A program made the position numbers and the translations under genes. A stretch of DNA of 64,000 nt from Rotaria sordida (lineage: Eukaryota; Rotifera; Eurotatoria; Philodinida; Philodinidae), in assembly GCA_905250125.1 (NCBI GenBank), contig CAJNOL010000980.1, forward strand, positions 1 through 64,000. Direction: 5' to 3'. The notes beneath the pieces were generated by a model that was not told the DNA's origin, searched no databases, and saw nothing but the letters and a program-made list of their open reading frames with translations. Shown here one piece after another: positions 23,999 through 37,249 of the stretch (position 1 is its first letter; each line of letters starts with the position of its first letter).

Positions 23999-26900
23999 CC
24001 TTTCATACAAATCGACTCGCATAAATTTTAAAAGAAAATAGCGAGTGTAAACTTTAAGTTGAAGTTTTGTGGCTACCTGCCGTCTCCTCGCATTACAGAG
24101 CTTAGTAATAGAAAAAGTTGTTGAACAACATTAACGACAAGACTTAGACTGTTCTAGAACAATTCCAAAGCTTTCGTTGAAATTTGAATGGCAGGAATGC
24201 GTTTGTGAATGTTCTAAATGGTGCAGTTTTTGATTTTTGCGCAGACAAAAGTTTATATTCTAGGTGTTAACGACGATGAATAGTGACCCATTGCTTTATC
24301 ATAGTTGTCAAATGATCAACATAAAAGATGTGAATTGATCAAATTATAACTTTAGGAAATAAACAATATCAGTGTTTTGTAAGCTGATCGAAAAATGAAA
24401 TAGTGTCCTGAGACTTGCTGTGGATACGATGGATATTTATTACCAGGCTTATTGACAAGTTAAATCAATGGTTAGAATAATAAAAGTAGTATTACATTAA
24501 GAAAAACGGAATATGAAAAAGAAAAATGACAAGCGAATAGCAACAAGGAAAACAAAACATAGAGGTCTAGTAGAAGAAGAAAACAATCTGTTCAAAATGT
24601 AGAAAATAAATAAGAGATTGTTTTTCTGGTGGTTTATTATACTTGAAAAAAAACTATAGTCTGCTAGACATTTTTCATGCTACGTATTTTGTATGGGTTT
24701 AATGAGGCTAAGTGGTACATGTTAATTTTACATTTCAGTGCTAATAGAACTGTGCTGACAAGTTCATCTTTGTAAGAAACTAGAAAGTTATATCAAAACA
24801 TTGTGTTCTCGCCGCAAGTTTGTCTAAAATGATTTATAGTATTGTAGTAATTTTAAACTGTGGAATATTAACTTTTCGCATCATAAGTTTTCTAATATAT
24901 CATTAATCATTTTCATGTATTATGAAGTGTGTAATAATGTTTTCATTTCTCTTCTAAAAAATGTTCATAGTCATATACTGATTCAAAACAAAAAGAAAAG
25001 AATCTGATGAATCATTTTTTTAAATTTAAAAATTCCACTGTTCAAGTGGTCTTTGTCTCTTTTTTAAAATACGACAATCTATTGATGAAGTTATGTATTA
25101 CCTACATTAAATTATCTATTTGAGAATAATCAACGAGTCACATCTGATTAAGACATTTGTGTTTTGAAAGCAATTTATGATTTTCTCAACGTTGAAAATG
25201 CTACAAGTTAAACTATCATTTTTGTAGCACTAATGAAGACGTCGATAAATGAAGCTACTTCATAGATAAGAAACTTTGAAACAGATAGAGTTTATTTTCT
25301 ATGGATTCGATTCTTTTTCGTACGATTATTAATAAGTAATGTTCATCGAGACTCAATTTATTTGGCCCTCGACTGACAGGATAGAAATATGCATATAAGT
25401 GCATCCAGATATAAACTTCCATTAAGTAAAGTAATAGATAATTAAAAGAGAAGACTTAGCATACGATTAGTGATTCGTTTTACAAAAGCAATGTTTTTTC
25501 CTCATATAAAATTTAGTTTTAACGTTCATAAATAAAAGTTGATTTTAAATATGCTACACTTTTCTTATGAAGTTCAGTTTATATATGAAATTGAATTAGT
25601 TTTTCTACAGAAATTTTATTAAAGCGTTTTATCGATGCACTATGATAACTCAATTCGCTAGTGTTCTTAAATATAGATCTTAAAATTCTTTTTATCATAC
25701 ATTGATTTATATCGAATTAGTGTATATCTATAAATGATGTGTTGTGATAAATAGAAGCATATCGATTTCAGAGATTTTATGCTTGAGGTTCGAATATTTT
25801 AAATAAAAAACTAGAAACTGAAAACCTTTCAGTTTTTTATTATTGATATTATTCTACGTCTTCGTCTCCATGTTTGGAATAAAACATATCTTATATATAT
25901 ATACAACACAGAAATCAATACAATCATTTACAATTAGTTTATATTAGCAGTATTTGTAATCGCAAAAAACAGTAATTCAAATAATGTAATTCTAGTTTAT
26001 CATAATGATATGTTCAGATTCATTTTCTAACTATTATTGATTATTATGTGACATCCTCATGTACGTACCATTGAATAATCAATCGGACTATACAATAATA
26101 TAAGAATAACGATGATCATTTTTAAAGGCATTTTAGATCGAATAAGCACCCTTGTAAACCACAATAACTAGTCATATATTGGTGTGTTACATGATTCAGT
26201 ATTACGATCGCATTTCACCGTTTATAATAACGAGAAATACGGTAATTTTCGAAGTTCATATAAGACTTTCGTTTTACTCAGCATCTCGCCGTATGCGGTC
26301 GTATTTTTCCATATATGATTCGGAAAAATACAGTTGTAATACTGAGTCATATAATTCAGCAAAATACTATTCTATACAGTGAAACACGGAGTCTATACGG
26401 ATTTCGTATTCATAGTCTTGAGATAATACTTGTCGCTTAATTTCAATTGTAATGGATAGGTGGTCTTTTTCTTATCCTATGCAGTCATTCGTACCACAGT
26501 TATCATATGATAATCTGTACCACAGATACTATACAGTGATTTGGATCATAACTACCATATGATGACTATGCTATAGATAGGCAGACAGACATATGTGAAT
26601 TTCTATTTTCTAGATACTATCCTTTTAGTCTAACAAAAATGAATCATTTTCTATTATATAATAAATTCTTATTTTCGAAGTATAATTTAACTTTGCATTT
26701 GTCAGGATTCTTTTTTCATTGTCATATTATTTTGAAAAAAGAAATACATTTTTCGGTTATAATTTTTATTTGGATCATATGTTCTCATAACATCATCGTC
26801 AATAAAATAAAATTTTATATGTTTAATATTTGGCTTTTGCTTTATGATACTTTTCACTTAAAACTATTCAAACGTTTATTATTGAGAAATATTCAATTAG

Positions 26901-27009
26901 TATCTCGATAATCTTCAATGAAAAAAGCGTGACAGTTTACTATTGTAATTCTGTATACATATTCTTCGAATTAAATATTGGAAGTCTTTTCCTGAAAAAC
27001 CTAATATAA
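23999..27009. other. Intergenic between duplicated segments, no gene
   Basis: About 3 kb of A+T-rich DNA. I see only short palindromes, for example GTATTTTTCC at 26301-26310 against its exact complement at 26322-26331. Short frames at 26.2 and 26.6 kb lack coding character. The stretch 26860-26960 recurs in diverged form at 31340-31460. Confidence 0.5.
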
Positions 27010-27527
27010 ACCAAATTCAATGTTACAATGTCATATATCGTTGTTGAAGAAATCCTCATCACACAAAATTAAAATGAATGCATCTAAAATTTACAATAAT
27101 CAATTTATGAAAAAAAGCAATGACATTGACAATTGTTTTTTTTTTGTTCTCCAGTTCATGTTTCATAGTGATATACCATGTAGGAAAAATTCAGTTGTTT
27201 ATCATCTCAGTCTTGTTTCCCTATCAATATTAAGAACGAACTGAATAATAAGAGTCAATAATAGTGGTCATTGTGCTTTTATCTATTTATCGTTTTAAAT
27301 TGTAGATACAGTTATTCTAACTTTGTTTCAAGGAGTTTTCTTCAACAACGAAACGTTACATTGTAAAATTTAATTATTTTATAATAAACCTATCAGGAAG
27401 AGATATCAAACATGACAAGCGAATGGTTTTTTTTTCTTTTATATATATTAATACTAAATGAAATGCCCCCAATAAAAATAAAAATAAAAAATATCGTAAT
27501 ATCTTAACAGTTACATCTTGTCATATT

Positions 27528-29940
27528 TTAAAGATTATCTGGATCTAGTTTACTAAAAATACGTCCAGTAGTCTGTTTACTAGATGATTTTGATTGTTGT
27601 AGCTGTGGTAAGAGTATTGGTAATTCTGATATAGTATGTGCAGCTGTCGATTCTTCAACAGATTCATTCGATGGATCCAGTTCAGATTCCGTTGTGCTTG
27701 GATCATACGATTCATCACTATCATTGCGATCTAACAATGATTCACTACTCCTATTTCGATGGTGTTGATAAAGATAAACAAGACACGAGATCAATAAAAT
27801 AATGCCAATTATAGAAAGTAGAAATATAATATATTTAATATAAGATGATGATTCTTTAGTTGGAGAAAGAGTATTTAAAGGTATCATAGATGTTGTCGAT
27901 GTACTAGTTTTCGATGTTTTAGAGCTTTTTGAGCTTTTTTTCGATGTTGTATTATTGTTTACATTTATATAAGATGTTGTACCTGTATCAAAAAGTGTTG
28001 TCGACATTGTTTCGAAGATAGTATCCGAAATATGATCAGCAGTTGTAGTTGTAATAATTGACGAAGGAATTTCGCTACTTTGTATAGATGTAGTTATAAT
28101 TGATGTACTACTTTCGATTGATGATGTAAGAATGTCACTAATAATAGTTGTGGTTAGTGTTGGACTATGACTACTAGTTGATAAAACTGTGGTATCGAAT
28201 TCTGTAAAAGTATTAGGTGATGATGCAGTACTAATCGTAAACAATGTTGTTATATCACTACTACTGAATGAAGTTGTATCCGGAGTGGTACTAATCTTTG
28301 TCATAGTAGTTGTTGATATTGTAGTACTAACGATTGAGAATGTTGTTTCGCTAGTAGTAAATGAAGTTGTACCTTCGGTGGTCTCAATTTCTACAACAGT
28401 AGTTGCTGATATTGTAGTACTAACCGTTGAGAATGTTGTTGTTTCTGTAGTGGTAAATGAAGTTGTATCTTCGGTGGTATCAACTTCTGTCATAGTAGTT
28501 GCTGATATTGTAGTACTAACTGTTAAGAATGTTGTTGTTTCGCTAGTGGTGAATGAAGTTGTACTTTTGGTGGTATCGGTTTTCGTAACAGTAGTTGTTG
28601 ATATTGTAGTACTGACTGTTGAGAATGTCGTTGTCTTATCAGTACTGAATGAAGTTATATCCTTCATGCTATCGAATAAAGACGTTGGCTTCAAGGAAGA
28701 CATTGTAGTAGTCTTTTATATATGAAAGAAAGATGTAGGTAATTCATTATTTATTGATAGAATTAAGGGAATTCGATCAAGTCTATTTAAATAGAAAATT
28801 TATGAATATCAAAAGTCAAAATTAATCAGATATAATATTCATTACTCAGAACTTTTAGATTTTAATGAATAATATGTAAAGACAACTAGACAACATTGGA
28901 TTAATGTTCTATTAATAGATTTACTACAAACTCATTCTAACATCAATGATTTTCTAGACCAAAACATTTTTTGGTCAAAAACCATCAATAATCATACAAT
29001 TAACTCCTAAGAAAAAAACTTAATCATCTGAAGAATTTCGTAGAATGTTTCATGAACATTATTTGCTATATAGCGAAAGATAAAATATTGATTAGCTCTC
29101 TCTCTCTCTCACAAACAGTATTCAGAAATCTTTTGATATGTAAAATATGATAAAAACAAACCTTACCGATATAGTGATAGTGGTTGTTAATAATTTATCA
29201 TTATAATAGTATCCATTTTTTGTTTGCCAATGAGATGGAGCATAAGATGGATTTGTGAAAAAATTATCTAATAGATTCCAATCAACTTCTTTTGATATTG
29301 TTTTTAACTGAGGATCATAATAACATAACTTTCTCACTGTCAATGTAGCATTCATCATACATGTTTTATTTCTTACAAGTTCACTTTGATTGAACATAAA
29401 TCGACAAATCACTGGTTGAGTGTTAAATTTTGTATACATAGTATGTATTTCATTAGATGTAGATGAAAAACTTATTGAACTTAGATTAATAAATATTTGA
29501 GAATCAACACATTTAGCTTTGAATGAATATTGATGATAAGTATTATTAACTATGCCAGTCAAATCAGGTAATGAATGTGATGAAAGTATGCTTGATTCAC
29601 ATGGATTTTTTATCATTCCTTTTTTCATCTTTGTATAATTCAACATAAGATAAGGATTTAATATCATATCACTCTCAAAACAAGCAACATAAACCTGAGT
29701 TTCTTCGATTAAATGAGGAGGATTAGTTTCAAATAATTCAGTCTGATTTGGACATGATATATTCCATTTAGAAACACTATGCCAATTAGTAAAAATGAGA
29801 TATTCATGTGTAGAACATTTAATTACATTAGGTTCTGTTACAAATAAAAATTTTAGTTTCATTAATGAAGCTGTATGAAAAGAGAAAATATAGATAACAT
29901 AAATAAATAGAACATAAAGATATTTAGAAATCATTTTCAA
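27528..29940 (-). CDS. Mucin-like type I membrane glycoprotein, copy B
   Basis: Two exons: 29167-29940 and 27528-28712; 1959 nt, 652 aa. The intron (28713-29166) starts GTAAGG and ends AAAAG, phase 0. The N-terminus is a hydrophobic signal or anchor segment (YLYVLFIYVIYIFSF). The ectodomain (to about residue 258) has paired-looking cysteines and about ten N-glycosylation sites. Next comes a Thr/Ser-rich stalk with four tandem 32-residue repeats (pattern TTTFSTVSTTIS...TTSFTTSE), likely O-glycosylated. A transmembrane helix (IIFLLSIIGIILLISCLVY) is followed by a tail of about 80 residues rich in Ser, Asp and Glu, ending FSKLDPDNL. The family is not recognised; the architecture suits a cell-surface receptor, adhesion or coat protein. 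The tail ending is identical in copy A. Confidence 0.78.
28257..28637 (-). repeat. Coding minisatellite, about 96-bp units (4 copies)
   Basis: Four tandem units of 93-96 bp in exon 2 of copy B encode the Thr-rich 32-residue repeat. Copy A has only one full unit at the matching place (about 21903-21989). The units differ from each other by several substitutions. Confidence 0.8.
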
Positions 29941-30281
29941 ACTTAAAGGACAAGAATCAATAATGTATATGTGCGCGAAAAAGGATTTGTTTTTTTTTTT
30001 ATTATCAAAAAGTATTTCATCTCATGAGAAATAATTCATATAATAATGAAATGTTATTTTGATTAGGAAACTGTTTGAACATCTATGATGATAAATCGAT
30101 TATGCTTGAAACTCTTCAGAAAAATAGGATAACTATATACTTCATTTGCTTATCTTCTAAATACAATTGAAGTAAATACATGAATCAAATACTGTGGAAG
30201 ATCACACTAAATAATCAACGCAATATAGAAAAGTTCCAAAATAAAAGTCGAATGGATTGATGTAGAGAAAGACATAACTAT

Positions 30282-30539
30282 TTATGTACATAGGAATAGA
30301 AATTCGATCGAAAGTAATTGAGTATTTATCTTTCTCATATGATGACAGTTTGGAAGTCTTTGTAGTTGTCTTTTTTGGTACCATAACTTGTCCCAATATT
30401 TATATATTAAAGCAAAAACTATCAAGAGAATACTTCTTATACAGTAAATCATTTCAATGGAGATATTCGATTGATAGTATGAAGAATTGGATAGGAATAC
30501 AGTGTAGTCAAACGTATTCATACATGAATTAATGAACAC
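30282..30539 (-). other. Conserved short frame upstream of copy B, uncertain
   Basis: Counterpart of 23639-23896, an 85-codon frame with a hydrophobic segment and a basic C-terminal part. Coding status is not established. Confidence 0.2.
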
Positions 30540-30645
30540 AAGTACAATGTACTAAATAATAGCTGTAGCAGAGCAGAATATCATGGAATATGAGGAAATT
30601 CAAGTCTCAGAATTGTGATCTCATGATAAAGCTCAAGAAAATTCA

Positions 30646-32403
30646 TAGACAAATTGAGCGATAGACCGTCGAGCTAACACATACGTGTTAAAATACGATG
30701 CACAGTATTAATTGATAAAATCGAGAAGATGAAAGCATTAGTCAACATGAAACTCGATTGATCATGGTCAAAGGAAAGTTCATATTTTTCAAAGTTCTTT
30801 AAATGAAAGCAGAAGAGGTAGTGAATAAATTGAAGAGCATCAAATGATTGTAATATCACCGGAGTTCACGCTTACGAACAACAAAATAAAGAATAAAAAC
30901 TAAATAGTAGAGAAGAGAAATGTTTAATGTTTTTTAAAATGATGTCTTTCATTAAACGAGTTGTTAAGCTTTCTATGACGATAGACGAAGATATCAATGT
31001 GTCGTTCATTGATTAATGTTGTTCTCTTGCGATTGTGTACATTTTAAAAGACATTATTGTCTATGCTATCGAATAAATCTATTACTCAAAAAGTGAAAGC
31101 AACGGATTAATGAATTTGAACACAGAAAGCTTACAAAAAATAAATGCATTGCTATTTTTAGTGAGAGTCGTAAAAATGATGTCAAAACATTCTCTACTGA
31201 CGCCGTAAGTTTGTCTAGAATCATTCATAAATGGTCCATTGTGAAAACAAACAGTACATAATAGCAGGCTTCCATAGGGCTCAAATTGATTCATCTATTG
31301 TCATGTTAGAAAGTATAAACAAAATTTGATGATGTTTATCACTGAAAGTTATTCAAACATTTATTATTAAGAAATATTCGATTATAATGCAGGTAATCGT
31401 CGATGAAAAATGCTTGATAGTTGGCTATTCCTATTTTGTATATGCACTCGTCGCAATACATATTAGAAGATAAGTACAATTAGAAAGATTCATTATACGA
31501 AAATGCTGACACTCAATTGCTGAGTTATTCTTAGTATTAAAAAAACGATTGTCAGATAATATTAAAGTTCAATCCTGTAGGTTCGAAAAAAAAACTAAAC
31601 GTCTAACTAGAGACAACATAAATCCATAGTATTCTATGAAAAACGAAAAATATATCAATATATAACAGATGCATTCACATTTTTATTTCAATATTGAATA
31701 TTGATGTCACTTTGCAAAATAGAGAAAATTTTAATTATGTATGAAAATATGAACAAATTCCTACTACACGTAGATATTTCCTGTAGACAATTCATAACCT
31801 TCTAATTAAGTCAAAGTGAAAACTCTAATATAGTAGATCGACAAAAAAAGAAACATGTGAAACACAATAGTTTATTATGTTCGAAGAGTCTCTTTCTAGT
31901 AAACATGCACGAAAATATCTTCTTTTGTTATCAGTGTGCATTCAAATAAACATAATAGGACGTCTCTGGCAACATAGTATTATCTCATTTCAAAGTTTTG
32001 TCTTTCATAAAAATGAGAATGTGTGTATTTTGGATTATTACTCTTACTTGCTCCAATGAAAACAGATATGCTAATGAACCTATAGTTGTTGATACAAACT
32101 ATGGTGATGTGGTTGGGCTATGAAATAGATTTGACTTGTGTTTTCTATGACTAAAAGGTAATATTAAAATGAATCAATATGTGAATTAATTGTATGACCA
32201 AGAGTAACTACTGCAAATGAAAAATATATTTACTTTCAAGATTACAGATATAAGCCGATGCATTGGTTGGCAGCGAGCGAAATTTTTCGATGAGTTTTTT
32301 AAAAAAAATTTTGCTTAATTTCGAGAAATTTCGAAATAAAAAAAAAGAAGAAGAAATGATGGTAGAATACTTATTTATTAATAATCAAAAATCAAAAAAT
32401 CAT
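30646..32403. other. Intergenic, no gene
   Basis: A+T-rich DNA with short frames lacking coding features. 31340-31460 is a diverged copy of 26860-26960. Confidence 0.5.
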
Positions 32404-34260
<1,857 letters not shown>

Positions 34261-35282
34261 TGTTCTAATGCAAAAATAAAAAGAATAATAAAGATATGTA
34301 AAACAAAAAAAAGATATCTGGAAGTATATATAATCTGTGGTATTTTTTTTCCTTTTCTGTACTCATAAAGAAATGATAAGAGAAATGTAGTTTATCACAA
34401 ATAAAAAAGTAGAACAACTTTATCACAATTTCATTTTGAAAGTGGTAAAAAAACAAGGAGAATCATTGTTTGTCTAAAGAATTCTTATCACATATTATAA
34501 TCAAAGTGTAGAATTAAAATTCGAAAAAAAGTGTTAATATCAATTTAATGATGAAAAACACTTAAAATTTTCTTTTCGTGGAACACAATCTAAAAGAAGT
34601 GTTGAAGTATAAGAGTAAAAATCTAGAAGGATGAATACCTCTACCTTGCAATATAGGATGCTGCTTAGTAGCAGATGCAATAGCTTGATATTTTCCCTTC
34701 AATTAATACTAGCTGTAGCTCTGAACAGAAGGCCAGCCTGGTGCACGGGTATGTCACAACGTAGTCAGCTTGCTACCAGATGGATGATCCGAAACAAACA
34801 GCCGTTAGTGACTTGCCCAAGATCGTTTCATGGCTAATGGTAGCAAGATTTGAACATAGTATCTTGTGAATGTGTGCCAAACTACGTAACCACTCAATTA
34901 TGGCGGCCAAAAATTTAGATCCCCACAGACTGAGACAGACTTTGTTGATATACGGTCTCGTTATTATATATGAACTACTTTATTATTACATTGATGAAGG
35001 ATTAAGTAAAACGATAATGAAGAAATGTGTCTCAAAATAGATAGAATAAATTAATCACCCGTGATTAGCAACAGCAGCTACATTGTGTTTTACATTTTGA
35101 TTCTGCAAGGATTGTACTAACAGCATTTGTTTTTAGTCAACAAAATCCTAATTAATAGAAAATAAATTTTCATTGAAAGCGCGTATAGTTTTAACTTGGA
35201 AAGTAATTTTTAACTAATTCTTTCTTTTTTTTACCGAATGTCGTTGTATTAACAATAATAAATAAATCTCAATCGAAATCTG
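34261..35282. other. Intergenic between carboxylesterase and BAF gene
   Basis: Divergent promoters plus the SINE at about 34625-34910. The rest is A+T-rich with nothing recognisable. Confidence 0.45.
34625..34910 (-). mobile_element. tRNA-derived SINE
   Basis: On the minus strand a tRNA-like head starts at about 34908 (GGCCGCCATAATTGAG). It has an RNA polymerase III A box, TAATTGAGTGG (34890-34900), and a B box, GTTCAAATC (34847-34855), matching GWTCRANNC. The body follows with CTTGGGCAAGTCACTAA, a motif shared by many tRNA-SINE bodies. The block is more G+C-rich than its surroundings. The 3' end, near 34625, is not precisely defined and no target-site duplication was confirmed. It is not a functional tRNA because the cloverleaf pairing is incomplete. 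Confidence 0.68.
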
Positions 35283-37249
35283 ATGAGTGAAAAAGATACT
35301 ATTCATTTTCTATCAAACACTTTATCACGACGTTTTTTTGTTCGTAAACGAAATATAATTGATTCATTATCATATCCTTCAATTTCGATCGCAATAATGA
35401 CAGAAAAATCAATATTATCATCAAATCAAAATTGTTGTGGAAACGACGAAAAAAAAGTTCAAGTTTCATCAGTTAGAAAGAGTAATCCTCGTCAAACTAA
35501 AGACAATATCGTTTCTACACCAAATGAATTTATTATCGAAATACCCAAACAAACAAAACCTTTAGAAGTTGTATCAAATGAAAAACTACCATTATACTAT
35601 GAAATTATAAGTAATGCATGGCCATTATCAAGTGAACATGTTGAAAATTTGATTATTAGTAATAAGAGATGTCAATTTTCTAATGAAGCAATATCTATAA
35701 AACCTATTACAGCAGGTATGTTTATTTATAATTTCTATTTGTTCTCTATATTTGATAATATTTAATGAATGAAATTTTTTTTAAATATGCTTTCGATCAA
35801 TGTTATCTTTTTTTTTTCTTTTTCAAGTGCCTGGTATAGGCAAAAAATATGGTCAATTATTAGCTGATCATGGATTTATATATGCTAGACAATTACTTGG
35901 ATATTATATGATGTTAAAAGATAGTGAAATGTTTCGTAAATGGCTTGAATATAAATTCAATATTCCAAGATTTCGAGCAGCTGAAAGTAAGAAAATATAA
36001 TAAAAAACTCTTGTCATAAGAAATAAAATTTCATATGACAGAAATTAAATGTAGAGAGTGATTCACAAGTAATTTTACGATAAAAAATTTCAATATACCC
36101 ACTCTGTGTTCCACTCTATAGAGTTAATTCTTTTCCGTAATAGAAAAGATTTCAAAGTTTTCTTTTCCCATAAGAACAACATTTATAAATATTGCTTTGA
36201 TGTATCATCATTGATTTCAATAATGAACTTCCATCTTTTATAGTGTTGAAGATAATCCTAAAAGATCCACGTGTACATATATTTTTTTCTTCGACTAGAG
36301 CCCATCGAGTCCAAAATTTTCGGACTCAGATCCAAACCCAGTTGAGAGAATAATTTCACATTTGATCCGACGGGCTCTATCTTTGATGAATTCATTTGAC
36401 CATATGTTTCGTTTCGTGATGCGTGATTGTTTTTCTCTCTCGCCATCGATATAGATATCTGTCTTTTCTTAAGTACAATGAAGTGAAAGCAAGAGTTACT
36501 TTGATTTATACATTGACTATCCTTTATGCTGACCATTTTTATAGAAGTTTTGGAAAAATATACATTGAAATATTAGACTCATCTCTTATGATTTGTAAGG
36601 TCATAAAGTTCTTATTAAAAAAAAAAATTCTGAAGTCTTCTCTATTACGGAAAAAAGATAAGTCCAATATAGTAGAACAGAGTAGAAATATTTAAAGTTT
36701 TTATAGTAAAGCTACTTATGAATCATCCTGTATTCTGATGAATTACAAATAAATAAGATTTAAAATGTAAACCGTATATTCTTCTTTTCTTATCTCCGTG
36801 AAATAACCGTATGGTGTAAGCATTTTTCTAAACTCTTCTATTTCGAGATTAAATTTTTTAAAAAAAGCTCTTAGCATAATTCCTGCGGAATTAACATGTG
36901 AAACACGATGTAGCTGCTGTTGCTAATTATCGGAAAATCATTTTATTCTATGTATTTTTGGAAACATTTCTTCGCCATAGTTTTACTCAATTCTCCAGAA
37001 ATACTATAAGTAGACCATATATTAGAACAAGACGTTATTGATATATTGTCTGCGATCGTATATCAAAAACATCTGTCACAATCTATGGAAGGGAAAATGC
37101 AAATTTCTACTATATGCACTTCAACTTTTCTTTTAGACCGAGCTTCACAAAATTAGCGAATTTAAATATAGAATCTGAAAATATTAAGTATTTTAATTTC
37201 TATTTTAGTTACAAGTGCATTAAATGAACTTATTCGACGAACATTATAA
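35283..37249 (+). CDS. Barrier-to-autointegration-factor (BAF) domain protein with N-terminal extension
   Basis: Three exons: 35283-35715, 35828-35986, 37209-37249; 633 nt, 210 aa. Residues about 140-210 match BAF/BANF1: KPITAVPGIGKKYGQLL (helix-hairpin-helix), then GFIYARQLLGYYMMLKDSEMF, FRKWLEYKF and a C-terminal helix ALNELIRR. BAF binds double-stranded DNA without sequence preference and LEM-domain proteins at the nuclear envelope. BAF is normally about 89 aa and nearly all domain; here about 140 residues of polar, Ser/Lys-rich sequence precede it, and the usual C-terminal Cys/Trp pattern (CFGCLREWC) is replaced. A start at 35397 would shorten the extension to about 100 residues. The last intron (1222 nt) holds a foldback repeat. 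The domain call is firm; function as a true BAF is inference. Confidence 0.82.
36051..36735. repeat. Foldback element in BAF-gene intron 2
   Basis: Arms 36051-36215 and 36580-36735 are imperfect inverted copies; for example CTTTTCCGTAATAGAAAAGA on the left faces the complement of TCTCTATTACGGAAAAAAGA on the right. A smaller hairpin sits in the middle (TAGAGCCCATCG near 36297 against GACGGGCTCTA near 36370). No coding capacity. Confidence 0.65.

Larger units (their letters stand above)
27010..30645. repeat. Segmental duplication, copy B
   Basis: Right member of the direct duplication with 20660-23998. It is longer mainly because the stalk repeat in exon 2 has expanded. A diverged fragment of the DNA just left of this copy (26860-26960) reappears at 31340-31460, which suggests that a further unit once existed. 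Confidence 0.85.

Noticed and set aside
28189-28725. Val-rich plus-strand frame of 178 codons, and a similar one at 21883-22080
   Set aside because: Antisense shadows of the Thr-rich stalk repeat of the minus-strand glycoprotein gene.
34830-34910. Possible functional tRNA gene
   Set aside because: A and B boxes are present but acceptor and anticodon stems do not pair properly and a SINE body follows directly.
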